This document shows, piece by piece, positions 46,957 through 57,854 of a DNA stretch of 64,000 bases. The DNA comes from Linnemannia hyalina (taxonomy: Eukaryota > Mortierellomycota > Mortierellomycetes > Mortierellales > Mortierellaceae). Position numbers and translations under genes: made by a program. Location: contig JAHRHY010000010.1 in assembly GCA_019671135.1 (NCBI GenBank), positions 1,426,001-1,490,000 on the forward strand, in the 5' to 3' direction. The notes below the pieces were generated by a model that had not been told where the DNA came from, ran no database searches, and saw nothing but the letters and a program-made list of their open reading frames with translations. Each line of letters opens with the position of its first letter. Within the stretch, counting starts at the first letter, position 1.

Positions 46957-47600
46957 TGGAAGGGGTGATAAATCAATCACACTTTCGCTCTCAAAAAGGA
47001 GAGGCAGAAGGAGGGGTACACTATACTGGAAGTATGGTGCAAATTGGCAAGCGGGCTGTTGTGGTATCCCTGTGTTTGTCTTGTCTGGGGTTGTATTTGA
47101 TTTGATTGACCGTTGGGAGGTTAGACCGATGTTTGTTTTACTTGCTGATGGGAATCAGTTGGGCGTTAGGGCGTAATAACAAGCCGTCGAGGTGATCGTT
47201 CCTGAATTCGATAGACGATGAAAAGGTATGAAGGAGACGGAAGGGATGGTGTCGCCTTGAGGGGAGTCAGTGAGGGAAGAGAAAGAGCAGGAGGACGACT
47301 GAGGGGTATACTGGGAAAGAATAATTCGGTAGTGAGGTGAACTGAAGGTCTTTCGTCTTTTGATAGTCGTTGTTGAATGCAATGGATGAGTGCGAGTGAC
47401 AGTGAGGGTGTGGTTGGCACAGAAAGGAGAAGGGTGAATGAGGAATGAGTGCTGTGTAGGGCAGGAAAAGGGGTGTGTGGAAGTGGATGAAAAGAGATTA
47501 GGGAAGATGAAAGTGAGGGAGAAGGACGATGAATGCGAGTCTAGTCTAGGAAGGGGAAGAAAGAGGTAAAGAATAAGAAGAGAAAGAAAGGAAGGGTAGC
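46957..47600. promoter_or_regulatory. ADAM upstream region
   Basis: Pyrimidine-rich on the minus strand from about 47200 to 47600, with weak open frames of low complexity. It probably holds the ADAM promoter and leader. No gene is supported. Confidence 0.4.
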
Positions 47601-47791
47601 CAGCAACATCCGAACCAATCAGCCTGCCCTGCCCTTTATATCCTGAGTGCCCTCAGTGCCCTGTGTACCTGCGTGCCCTGCCTGCCTGGGCGTTGCGCTC
47701 TCTGTTTTGGCCGCAATACTTCGCCTATTAATATCCACACAGACACCTCGCAAGAGAGATTGAGGAAGAGGGTTCAAATCTCGCTCAGAGA

Positions 47792-47884
47792 ATGAACCCG
47801 AAAACCTTCTTTCTTCTTGTCTCTGGTATAGGTATATGTGTGATGCCATTGGCTGCCGGTGTCAAGACAATGAAGGGAATGTAG
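47792..47884 (+). CDS. Candidate 30-residue secreted micropeptide
   Basis: A compact unit: CCAAT (about 47613), TATA-like CTTTATAT (47634-47641), ATG at 47792, stop at 47882-47884 and AATAAA at about 47907. The product is basic at the start (MNPK) with a signal-like core (TFFLLVSGIGICVMPLAAG) and a short end (VKTMKGM). No homology is known to me. It could be a chance open frame or the first exon of something longer. Confidence 0.3.
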   Translation: MNPKTFFLLVSGIGICVMPLAAGVKTMKGM

Positions 47885-48154
47885 ATATTGCGAAAGGGCA
47901 GAAGAAATAAAAGCCGTAAAAAAAACGTTGGAAGGAGGCTCACTGGCATTGGAGTAGAGCTATCAAAGGAATGGAGCATAGACTGGATAACAAGCGGGAA
48001 AGAGGTAGGAAACAAAAAATAAATAGCCAGTTGCTCTCCTCCTCACATTACACTTGCTTTTTTACACTCCTTCGTTCCGGCACATTTTGCGGAACACCGA
48101 TGACAGACAGCTAGCCGCATTGCCAAGAGGTATTTCGCATCCTAATTTAATTAT

Positions 48155-48179
48155 TTATTTCGTGTCTCGCCACAACACT
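48155..48179 (-). promoter_or_regulatory. 3'-end module, diverged copy
   Basis: Minus strand TTGTGGCGAGACACGA then AATAAATAA, downstream of the peptide relic at 48445-48625. It resembles the module at 20017-20048 but the stem is not preserved. Confidence 0.3.
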
Positions 48180-48229
48180 ATGGCAAAGAAGGCAAAGAAG
48201 ACAAAGATAAAGAAGATAAGATAAAGAAA

Positions 48230-48284
48230 TGGAGAGAGAGAGAGAGAGAAAGAAAGAGAAAGAGAGAGAGAGAGGAGAGAGAGA
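48230..48284 (+). repeat. GA-rich microsatellite
   Basis: Interrupted (GA)n/GAAA tract in gene-poor DNA. Confidence 0.75.
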
Positions 48285-48444
48285 TGGAGAAGGAAGCAGA
48301 TATTGAAGTACGTATCAAATGAAATGCAGATGCTACTGGCATTGGCAAAAGGTCCGTAGCCATGGTCAGCGAGTTCCTTGATTTTGAAGAAATGGAGTCG
48401 GGGGCGAACTAGCTACACCTCCTCATTGACAAGCAAATACCGTC

Positions 48445-48625
48445 TCAACATTCAGCATCGTCATCACGGGGAGAGTCCACACGTCTACAGTTGTGGATGA
48501 AGATGTCACTGAGCTCGATCGTGACAACCAACAGCACCGGCGCAAAATAGGTAGACGAGGATATCAGCAGGAATGCTGCAAGGGTGGCGAGGATGGTCGT
48601 GGCACACTTTTTGGGATATCTTCAT
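48445..48625 (-). pseudogene. Short secreted-peptide family member, start out of frame
   Basis: Minus strand: a frame reading ATTILATLAAFLLISSSTYF then a variable part and TIELSDIF, ending in a 17-residue tail with two cysteines (stop 48445-48447). The only nearby ATG (48625-48623) is one base out of frame. A TATA-like ATAAAATAAAG about 160 bp upstream and a leader like that of the 50869 gene support a real former gene. Most likely a frameshifted paralogue. Confidence 0.45.
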
Positions 48626-49453
48626 GAAAGTTGGACCTTGAGGTAGGCTTGAAGATAGGAGCGATGTGGTCGGGGGTTTGGTGATGTTCTTGTTAAGGGA
48701 GGTATAGTAGGGAGAGAGGGGGAAATGGAGGGAGAAAGAGAGAGTCTTTGTTCTGTTGAGCTGGTCTGAATGGGAGAAGTCTTTATTTTATACACGACTT
48801 CACGCTTGGCGCCATGTTGCTTGCGGTCCATTTGATTATGGATGTCATGAGTTTGCAAAAGTATGTCTGCGCTAGAATCGCGCTCTGCAGAGTGTCATTT
48901 TTTTGTTCCTGGTAGTGTACGCTGGTTCTTGAAGATGGTGGTATGGACAGTTTTCGAGAGCCGAAGGAAAGGGAGGGAGGAGAAGAAAGATGTCATACGT
49001 GCAGGCATGCGGGCATGCTGTTGGAGTGGGAAGGTGACATGGGTGACAAACATGTATTAAGCGTCATATAGCATAAGAGAACCAACCAAAAACAAAGCAG
49101 GTATATGGTTTCAATACCCATGATGCTTACTTGAAAATACACAAGAGTTCTAGGCATCATCGAAACAGAAAAAAATGGCGGCGTGGTACTTGAGCTTATC
49201 CACAGACAAAAAGAAGGCGCGTCGTTGGCAGGCTAGACGTAATGGGAAAATCGCTCCTGATGTCTTTGCTCAAATTTTTCTCTGCAGACCAGGGTAAGCA
49301 AAATGATTGGTTGTGGTGTTAGACTTCCCTTTCGCGCTTAAGAGGATTCAAGAAGAAAGGTAAGATAGATGAGGATGTAGGATGTAGACATAAGGAGCAA
49401 AAAAAATAGGAATGTTGCGCCCCTCTTTAGATGCACCTCTCATAGGAGGAGCC
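48626..49453. other. Intergenic stretch within the peptide cluster
   Basis: Leader and promoter of the preceding relic, then DNA without coding signature. Confidence 0.35.
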
Positions 49454-49640
49454 TCACTTGTTGGAGCAGCAGTGTATCTCCTTGAAGCAGGCTCCGCCAG
49501 GAGAGAGACAGGTGAGTTCGCGATCACGGAGCTCGATTGGGATCGCGACCACTTCTGAGGTAGACGACGAGATCATCAACAAAATTCCGATGGCGGCAAG
49601 GATGGAGGTGGACTTATTTTTTCTAGCTTGAGCTTGGGCT
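49454..49640 (-). pseudogene. Cysteine-rich secreted-peptide paralogue lacking its start codon
   Basis: Minus strand: TATAAAAG at about 49768, then a leader and a frame reading KSTSILAAIGILLMISSSTS, then VVAIPIELRDRELTC and LSPGGACFKEIHCCSNK (stop 49454-49456). The mature part has a C-x6-C-x5-C-C pattern, the best-formed cysteine frame in the family. The position of the expected ATG (ATG-TCC-ACC in the 50869 gene) reads AAG-TCC-ACC here. The first in-frame ATG (49576) lies inside the signal core. Either start-codon loss or an unseen upstream exon. Small cysteine-rich secreted peptides are commonly effector-like or antimicrobial; no function can be assigned. Confidence 0.45.
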
Positions 49641-50868
49641 TGGTTTGAGGATGGGAAGTGGTTTCTGGCTGGTGGCTGGTAGAAGATGCTCTGTAGGAAC
49701 TTTGTGTTGCTGAGCTGTACTGAACAATAGGAATGGAATCAGGTGTATGCTGGGCGTTTCCCCTTTTATACCCAGCAGTTTATTCAGCGTCGCCGATGAA
49801 AGCGTTGCCAACGATTGGATCCTACTATGCAAGGGAAGGAGGGGGAACATGTTGTGTGTTCGTTGTCGTTAATTTTTTTCTTCCCCGGCGAAATGGACGA
49901 TGGTTCAAAGGCGGAAAAGGGTGGGGGTCATTACATGAGCAGGCTTCGTTGCTCTTTTACCAAACCTGTTAACCTTTCACTGCTGTTGTTCGGATGTTTT
50001 AGCCAGGAAACTGCGGATATAAGTAAGAAAGAATACAATGAAATCAAAGAAAAAACAGGTAACGGACGGCAGTTATGAACCTACAGCATGTCTGCGGAAG
50101 GAATCATAAACAATAATCGTAAAACGTGCTTGATACAAACAGACCAAACAAAAAAATTATAGGTCTCATGGTCTACGCGATCTGAATGACAAAAGAGGCA
50201 CAGGAGGCCAAGACCTTACCGAGAAAAAGTGGCCGCGGGATTGGAGATTGAAGGATTACGCGTTTTCTTGCTTTAAAAGAGACTTATTGGTTGAAAGGCG
50301 GCCGAAGCAAGCGCGTCGTAGCCTGTCATCACACCATGATGTCACCTTTCTTTCCGTCTATCGTTACACCCTTTCAAAAACAAAAACAGAACATGCGCGA
50401 GAGTGGTGACATTGAGAAGAGTCGTGACAACGTGTACTTGAATACGTCCCCTGTTAAGTCTGCACGCAAACCACAAAGGAGAGCAAATAATACGGGGGCA
50501 TTTGATATGTTGACTTTGTCACTCTTCACATTTTAACGTCTCATTGCATGTTTGCCGAACACCACGGACGTAAAGATGAAGAGACGACTTGGTAGAGAAT
50601 GTATACGGAGACATTGCGTGTTTATTCGCATCTCACAACAAGAGCGTGACGCAAGAAAAAAAGAAGAAAAAAGAGATATATAGAATGACGACCATGAAAT
50701 ACGCGTCCAGAGAAATAAATTCATGTAGGTACTTCGATTGGCAGAGTGTGAAAACCCTATGGCCAATGTCAACGACCTACAAAAACCTGGTCTTGACTAA
50801 AGGCACATCCCCATATAGCACTCCTCGGAGCAACATTCCGCATAACTCCCGCATGGATAACCCGGGCT
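49641..50868. other. Intergenic stretch within the peptide cluster
   Basis: Promoter of the 49454-49640 relic and about 1 kb without coding signature. The 3'-end module of the next peptide gene is at 50620-50650. Confidence 0.35.
50620..50650 (-). promoter_or_regulatory. 3'-end stem-loop + AATAAA module of the peptide gene
   Basis: Minus strand GTCACGCTCTTGTTGTGAGA then TGCGAATAAACA, about 220 bp after the peptide stop. TTGT and GCGA can pair with G-U wobbles around GAGAT, compared with TCGC/GCGA in the 20-kb copy, i.e. compensated changes. Confidence 0.45.
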
Positions 50869-50994
50869 TTAACAGACCTTACTGAAAACGTCACTAAGCT
50901 CGATCTTGGCAGTAAGGGGCGCTGCCGCGGCAGAGACAGAGGAGGAAATCAGCAGGAACGCTGCGAGGGTGGCGACGGTGGACATGGAACGCAT
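50869..50994 (-). CDS. Short secreted peptide (41 aa), intact family member
   Basis: Minus strand: TATAAAAA at about 51139-51148, no ATG in the leader until 50994, then MRSMSTVATLAAFLLISSSV, an Ala-rich cleavage region (SAAAAP) and a mature part LTAKIELSDVFSKVC ending in cysteine. A second in-frame ATG lies three codons on. Relatives at 48445, 49454 and 20238 share the signal core (LAAFLLISSS) and the IELSD or IELRD motif. The longer open frame from 51174 would start upstream of the TATA box, so the short form is preferred. Function unknown; the mature peptide would be about 18 residues. Confidence 0.5.
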   Translation of the reverse strand: MRSMSTVATLAAFLLISSSVSAAAAPLTAKIELSDVFSKVC

Positions 50995-52622
50995 CTTGGG
51001 ATTGGTCTTGGACTTGAGGGCTAGGAGGTCTTGGGGGGATGAGGACCGAGACAGGGGTTCTTGGGGTTCCTGGGGTTCTTGTAGAGTCGACTGATCTGTG
51101 GATGAGGGGTGAGGTTCAAAACGAGGGGAGGCAATCTTCTTTTTATATTCGTCGTCGTCTCTCGCGACGCGCATTGTGGAGGGAGGGGAATCATGTCATG
51201 CATCCATAGCATAGCAGGGGAGAAGTAGAGGTGACTGCAAGTAGGATATGTTCGTAAAAAATATACACTCATCGCACGACATAATGAAGCAACCATGAGT
51301 TTCCTGCTACTTGATTTCACCTCGAATAAAACGAACAAAAGGTCAGGACCTCAGCGAAGACACAAACTCCTCACCCCTAGCAGTGATATGACTTGAAACA
51401 CGTCAAGGTCTGTCTGGACCCAAGGCGACACTTCGTTTTTGTTGATGATACTGTTGAACAAGTCTTGTTGGAGAGGTTAGCGACGTAGAGACCCTTTCAT
51501 AGTCCATGCATATGAGTGGAGATGTTGTGCGCAATGAACCCAATGAGAGAGAGGGAAAAGTCACCGCTCTTTACGTTGTTCTTTTTGGTTTCGTGGGAAT
51601 GAATCCAGGTTGTTAAATCAAAAAGAGAGGCCTTCTTGCCCTGGGCTAGATTCTTGGTTTACATTGTCCCAGTGCTGTCAAGTGCTTTAGTATACTTTGT
51701 AGCTGAGAACAATAAAAAAAGAAATGAGAGTGCGTGCAAGAAGTGGCGGCTGATGGCGAGAGATGATGGGCAAAAGGGTGTGAGCATGGGGTCCGCGGTA
51801 GAAATATCTATGAAGGATTATGAAAGACGAGCAATGCAATGTGCCCATTGAAAGAAAGTCAGAGCATTCAAGATTTGCTACGTTGACTGTCAAGAGATAC
51901 ACATCTCCTGTCGTACTTTATGTTGCCGTGCGTAGAGTCTTTGTCCATTGACCTCTTTCCTGATTCGTCTCTTTTAACCATCCACATTTACACATTTACC
52001 ATAGACAGCAAAGATTGTATGCAGAAGTGATGAAATTCTAGACCTCAGCGGTCAACCCTGGTGGCAGTGTACACAACTGTGTGGGATAGATAGATAGATT
52101 GTAACAGGCCTTTGGCCAAACTGTTTACGCGTCATGGAGCATCTAGGTACAATGGGCGCACCAAAGAGAGAAAGAGAGAGTATTACTGTCCCAACAGCTA
52201 CAGTGCTTGCTTGGTAATGGCAACAACTGACAGACGAAGACGACTGCGCGTTGGCGTCGATATCATATTCCATTGGGCACATTGACGGCCTCAACAACTC
52301 AGACCAGACAAGAGTGGAACAAGAACCCAATTTCCTTTTTCTGCCCCTCTCACCTCAAACAAGTTACCTTCACCCTCCGGCATTACTCTTTACCCCCTCC
52401 TCTCCTTTTTCGTCTTGTCTTCCGTTTGGGCACCCTTTCTATCTTCCTACTTCTTTTTCACTTCACTTTTACATTCACACACTTTTACTCTCTTTCCACA
52501 TTCCTCATTCCCCTTGACAGGACACATCAGCATTACCTTGGACGACTATCATTGCTGCACAAGATCGACTTACTTATTACGCCAACAAGAACACCCAGCA
52601 ACAGCACTAACACAAGGACACA
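50995..52622. other. Intergenic region and promoter of the 4-TM gene
   Basis: Peptide-gene promoter (to about 51180), then DNA without coding signature. From about 52340 a pyrimidine-rich promoter leads to the ATG at 52623. Confidence 0.4.
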
Positions 52623-53429
52623 ATGGCGCCAAGGACAGCAACGGACAGTCTGACGTCGAGGCATATCGCCTATCTGGGACTCATGCACATGCTCGGAGCC
52701 ATGGTCCTCGACGGCGTCATCAACTTTGCACTCGCCACAGCCATGTATAAGGGCACGAGCAATCCCGTCATGATATGGCCCCTTCCCAACACCCTCGCCG
52801 GCGAAGCAGCGGTCACGATCATCATCCAAACAACACTGACATGGATCCTGGACAGACTCGCCGTCGCTGGAGACCTGAAGAAGGGTCTTGTCGCCCCACT
52901 ACGGATGCCCCGCAACGCCCACCCCTGGATCCAATGGTTTGTCGGACTCGACGAGCTCCAAGAGGCCCGGTCCAAGCAGCGGTACAACAAGGCAGCCGCC
53001 GGTCGCAAGGAACAGATTCTGCAGCAGTTCAAGTTTCATGGCAAGCGGATTGGAGTCATGATTGTGGTGACTTTTTTGGTTTTTTGGCCGCTGACCATCG
53101 GAGTCCTTTCTGCGCTGAGGAATCAGGGAGTCGGCAAAGATTTTAGCCAGCTCGGAGGCGATTTTAATGTATGGCCGTTCCCGGAGATCTTCAAGGGCAT
53201 CTATGGTTTCGCCACGGGAATCACGACGCCGTTTGTCAGCTATATTGCGTTGATCTACCAGGGCGAGACGATGATCCGGCTGCAGAGTCTCGAGTCTGAA
53301 AGCGACGACGAGCAGTCTCCGTCGGCAGGGGGTACATATGGGCACAGGAACGGGTTTGAGGACGACGACGATGATTTGGATGACGATGACTTGGTCATGC
53401 AGGATCTCCAGCGCCGCGTCGATGCATAG
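52623..53429 (+). CDS. Fungal four-TM membrane protein (DUF2456-like)
   Basis: Intronless, 268 aa. Four hydrophobic segments: about 17-42 (YLGLMHMLGAMVLDGVINFA), 61-83 (EAAVTIIIQTTLTWILDRL), 143-165 (IGVMIVVTFLVFWPLTIGV) and 189-211 (GIYGFATGITTPFVSYIALI). Between TM2 and TM3 is a conserved-looking cytosolic loop (LRMPRNAHPWIQWFVGLDEL, then KFHGKR). The C-terminus is acidic (EDDDDDLDDDDL). It resembles an uncharacterised fungal family; the DUF2456 label is from memory and uncertain. No known reaction or substrate. Confidence 0.75.
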   Translation: MAPRTATDSLTSRHIAYLGLMHMLGAMVLDGVINFALATAMYKGTSNPVMIWPLPNTLAGEAAVTIIIQTTLTWILDRLAVAGDLKKGLVAPLRMPRNAHPWIQWFVGLDELQEARSKQRYNKAAAGRKEQILQQFKFHGKRIGVMIVVTFLVFWPLTIGVLSALRNQGVGKDFSQLGGDFNVWPFPEIFKGIYGFATGITTPFVSYIALIYQGETMIRLQSLESESDDEQSPSAGGTYGHRNGFEDDDDDLDDDDLVMQDLQRRVDA

Positions 53430-53992
53430 ACTGGATTGGACTGGACTGGACGGGGTCGTTTCTCTTATCTCTTGCATTCTCGTTCATCATAATACAGCAC
53501 TCGCTTTTGCACATAATCGTTTATTTTGTTCTCTACTTGGTCCACCAGCCGGTGTGCGCAATGGATATAAGATTTCGTAAGGAAGATAATGCCCCCCTCT
53601 TTTAATCATTAAAATCCTTAAGAATATCGACGATCATAGAAAGGTCGATCCCTATCCACTCCAGGCAGCATCACCTCCTCACTGATCACATCCGTGTCTC
53701 TACAAGGGATCATCAATAAACGGTCGTTGTAGAAAGAAGGAAAGAATCGTCATCAAGCAACTATTCTTTTTCCACTCCTCTTGCTGCTTTAGGCGGCTAA
53801 CCTTAGGGAAGGCAATCGTGATATACAAAAGAGAAGAATGTAATAAAATATTGACTTTGGCTATTAGGCTGCGATGTGTACCAAGGCAAGAAAGAAGAAA
53901 AAAAACGTGACACTCTCTTTACGCAAAACGTGAAAAGGGGTTTTCTCACTGCCAGAATCTGATTCCTTCAACCTCGACCTCACTACAAAAAG
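53430..53992. other. Intergenic region
   Basis: 3' flank of the 4-TM gene and promoter of the SWIM gene. I looked for MULE-like terminal repeats and saw none. Confidence 0.4.
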
Positions 53993-56166
53993 ATGCCGAC
54001 AGCACAGGAGAAGCGTGAACTCCTTTTCAACGTCAACATACCCATCGAGCTGCCCACAAAGGAATTCGAGGACGACTGGTGGCCGCTCATCTCAAACGCA
54101 TGGACTTGTAACTCGGGGCCTAAACCAACCCCCATCGGCGCGCCCCTCGGCTACATCAGGAACTACTCCTGTAGACTCGCCGCCAAATACAACCCAAAAC
54201 CCAAAGACACCTCCAACGACACCCCCGACACAAAACGCAGGAAAAGAACCTCTCGAGTCCCGTGCGAATGCCAGGCTGCGATCAAGATCACTCATGTCAC
54301 CGCAACGGGGATCACGACCGTCGAACGGAATCATTACGACACACCTGCGATTCATACGCATTCGCTTGCGGATGTCGACAAGGTCAGGAGGCCCGCTGCG
54401 ATCAAAACGTTGATCGGCAAGGAGACTTTGAAAAGCAACAGCCCGCTGGAGACCATTGCTTCTATCAGGCAACTGGCCGAAGAAAGTGGGCTAGGCGAGG
54501 TGGCTGCCTTTGTGACACGCACGGAATTAGTTAACACTCGCAGGAAACAACGACAGACAGATTTGAAGCCATTGGTGGGAGACGTTCATGTTGACGGGGA
54601 AGTTCGATCAGCGGCAGAGCTCTTGGTCACAAAGGGATATCAATGGCTGTCGTTTGGAGGAACCACCGCTTCAGTACTGACGGGTGTCATACCGCTTTTC
54701 AACATCAATAATGGTGGTCTCGGCAGTAGCAGCAGCAGTAGCTCCAACAACAACACCAACACCAACAGCGGGATCGCCGACCCTGCACAAGGACTCGTCT
54801 TTGCTCGGTCACAGCAATTGGCCAAGATGTCTACCCACGGCTGGCTTACACTAATTGGCTCAGTGGAGGATACCAACAAACATGGCTGGAAACTCTTTAC
54901 TCTCTTTGTGCGGGATTGTCTCGGTTGCTGGGATTCAGGAGCGCACTTCTTTGTGAGCGACACAAACAGCTCAACAATCGCTCAAGCACTCCAGCTCGTG
55001 CGACAGCTTGCACCCTCATGGCAACCACGTTACATGCTGACGGATCGGTCTCCTGCCGTTACTGCCGGCATCGAGATCACCTTCCCCAAGGCCACACATG
55101 GAGAGCAACAGGCGGACCAGCAAGAGTGCAAGGTCATTTTTTCCGCGACACATACGATGCAGGTCTGGGAGCGGAGCATTACCGCTCCTCAGACACGACA
55201 AATGATGGTACAGGCGCTTCACTGCAGGACTCGACTTGGCTTTGAACATATGATAGAGAAGGCACTTAGCGGCTGCAACAACCAAGAGACCAAACAGCAC
55301 ATCAAAGACTGCATCGTCAGTACAGATCGATGGGCGTTGTTTGCACGTCAGGAGTCGCCCTTTTTGCTTCAAGCCGCCTCACTCTCCATCCTTGACGCCT
55401 ACCACCACGAAGTCAAGCGTCTCTCATCTGTCACTCGCGGTCTCATTGGTAAGAACAAGTTTGCCAAAAAAAAAAATGAAGTTGCGACTGGTCGATATCT
55501 TGCGCTTGCAAAAGAACAATCCGCCTAACAATTAATTGACTATTGTGTTTGATAGGAACAAGTCGAGCCGTCATGGAGTTGGACGATATCAATACGGAAC
55601 TCGCGCTCAAAGCTCGAACAGCATCATGCACCAACGAAAGCACCCGCATCGACGACATCCGATCCCCACTTCTTAGCCACATCAAGCACTTTCCCTACAC
55701 CGTCCAAACCCTCCTCGTGGACGAAGCGCGTGCGATGAACGCAAGGATCGCCAAAGGCAAACGACCCCCAGGATTGAAACATCTCCGGTGCGGATGCGAT
55801 TTCTTCAACAAGTACTTACTCCCCTGTCGACATATCCTTCATATGGCGCTGTTTGGAGATTTGAGTTCGGGAAAGGAACCGTCATTTCTGAGTGATGCGG
55901 ATTGGATGCTATTTCAGGATATGTTCACGAAGAAGGAAGGATTGGATGTCTACCGGACGAGGAACCCTGTAGCGAGGAATGGTCATGAGGTTGTAGAGAA
56001 GACGGCTGAGGAGGGAGGCAAGGAGGAAGTGGACAGGTTGAAAATGGAGGAGCTGTTTGAGAGGTCTCAGCGACTGTATCAGGATCTGGCCGATCGAAGC
56101 GATCAGAAGGGACTTGAGGCGCTTGTTGCTGACCTTGAGGCCTTTTCTTCTCGTCAACCATTTTAA
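53993..56166 (+). CDS. MULE transposase-derived protein with SWIM zinc finger
   Basis: Exons 53993-55448 and 55556-56166, joined through a split Gly codon (2067 nt, 688 aa). The N-terminal ~130 residues hold a basic segment (KRRKRTSR), cysteines (VPCECQAAIKI) and HYDTPAIHTHSLADV, like the DNA-binding region of MULE/FAR1-type proteins. A transposase-like core follows with STHGWLTLIGSVEDTNKHGW, YMLTDRSPAVTAGIEITFPK and a histidine/tryptophan segment (FSATHTMQVWERSI). The SWIM finger is CGCDFFNKYLLPCRH (about 565-579, CxC...CxH). A Ser/Asn run (about 243-258) sits in the middle. No terminal inverted repeats or target duplications were seen around it, so it may be domesticated or an old copy. Confidence 0.75.
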
Positions 56167-57854
56167 TACATATTCATATTTGTTGGATGTAAGGTGTTCG
56201 TTCCTAAACTACTCATTCGCCTTGGCCATGAACGATTTGTCGATTCCAAGAAGTAGTACTACTCCTTTCCAACCGACGCGTTCTTCTGTAGCTGCTTTCT
56301 CTCTCTCTCTTTTTCTTGTCACTCAGTTGTTGCGAGATGCGAAAATAAAAACATGCCTCTTCATACACCAAGGACACTGGCGCGTATGAATAAAGGTGTG
56401 TAACAACTGTTCATTTCTTGTTTTATCCAGTCTCTATCTCCTCTCTCTCTTTTTTTTTTCTCAATTTCATTAGCATGGAATGGAGGGGAACAGTAGAACG
56501 AACGATATTGATCTTCTCGTCGCGTCCAGGCCAATCAACGACGTGTTTAGGTTTTGTTCCTAAATAATTCATGTACCATACCTCCACCCGTCTTTTTTTG
56601 TATCAATGATTGATAACCACTGGCGCCTTTTTCTTTGATTGCAATCATTATGTTACGCGAGAAAAAGGAAGAAGGAAGAGACGGCGGTGGGAAAAGGTCC
56701 TTCAAGTCACTGCGGTTGCTTAAAAGAAACCATTTTGCCGACATTTTTCTTCAATGTGCTCTTGGCTCTTATTTATTTCTCAATCACTCTCCACCATTCA
56801 CATCTCACTACTGTCCCCCATCATGCCGTTTGTTCCATCCTTTCTTACCCTTTTCAATATGAAACAGCTCGGCGCAGCAATGGTCACTGTTACTCACAGC
56901 ATCATGAAAATAACATGCGAATAAAAGAGTTTAGTCTCGTCCCTCTCCATCATTGACCACTTTCTCCACCTCCCCAACGCACTTTCCAACAAACCGCAGT
57001 TTTTTTTTTTACTTTTTTGGGGATATCTGCTGCCTTTCTTTATGTACCAAAGATCTAAGCCGTTTTTCGAGCTGGTTTGAATTGTTGGTTGTCATTTCTT
57101 CACGAAAAACAGCACTCGACGTTTCAAAATCTTTTTGGCAAGCGAAATGAATCTTATTCGCCTCATCTCTCAATTTAGTAGCATCCTTTTCTTCATTGCC
57201 TGCCTCTCTTCTCGCAAGCCATTGGTTCGGTTCATTATTTGTCCTTTGACATACAAGAGCAGCTGTCCATGAAAAAAAACCAGTGTCCGCCGACAGTGAA
57301 AAGTTGTGTGAGGGCAAAGAGAAAGAGAGTGTTTGTCTGTTTCCCTTTGACTGAAAAAAAAATTGGTACTGATGGCGCTTGATTTTCTGTACAACAGTGA
57401 CAAATAAAAATGCGAGGCGGCATGCCAGCATCCAAAAACTTTACCAGCTCCTCTCCGATCTTCCTAGTTTTTTTTTTCTATGGTCAACTCGTACAACTAA
57501 CTCGTTATAACCGGCTTTTAGGCCAGCACTATAATTTCCCCTGTCTTTTCTACAACTAACGACGGCAATCTAACTGCTGTAAGCAAAAATGACTTGGTGG
57601 ATGGGAAAACAATATGATTTTTTTCGTGCGCAATTTTATTTCTCTGACAAACAGCAAAGGGCATTTGGAAGTAAAGGGGGCTACAGACCAAACTCTTCAG
57701 TGCACCAGTCACCATTTGCGGTCCGGTCCGGAACCCGGCTCTGCAAAGCAATTGTCGCTGCTCTCCGCAGCTTAAACGGAAGACAAATTAAAAATTAGAC
57801 ACGAATAAATGGGGATGCTTCTCATCCTCTCCATCATCGACAACCTCCTCCTTC
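56167..57854. other. Intergenic region
   Basis: A 3'-end module (56318-56351) follows the SWIM gene. The rest has several AATAAA signals but no coding exon I can support; the open frame 57009-57431 (minus) is A/T-biased without family resemblance. Confidence 0.4.
56318..56351 (+). promoter_or_regulatory. 3'-end stem-loop + AATAAA module of the SWIM gene
   Basis: Plus strand GTCACTCAGTTGTTGCGAGA then TGCGAAAATAAAAAC, about 150 bp after the SWIM-gene stop. Same order (GTCAC, TTGT, GCGAGATGCGA, AATAAA) as at the peptide genes. Confidence 0.45.

Noticed and set aside
49623..49850. 75-codon minus-strand frame overlapping the peptide relic
   Set aside because: Begins upstream of the TATA box and runs in a different frame from the conserved signal core.
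53993..56166. Idea that the SWIM gene is the transposase of the 4-11 kb MULE
   Set aside because: No shared terminal sequence was seen near the gene and nothing in the window links them; left as a question only.
57009..57431. 140-codon minus-strand frame
   Set aside because: A/T-biased, no splice or promoter context, no family resemblance.
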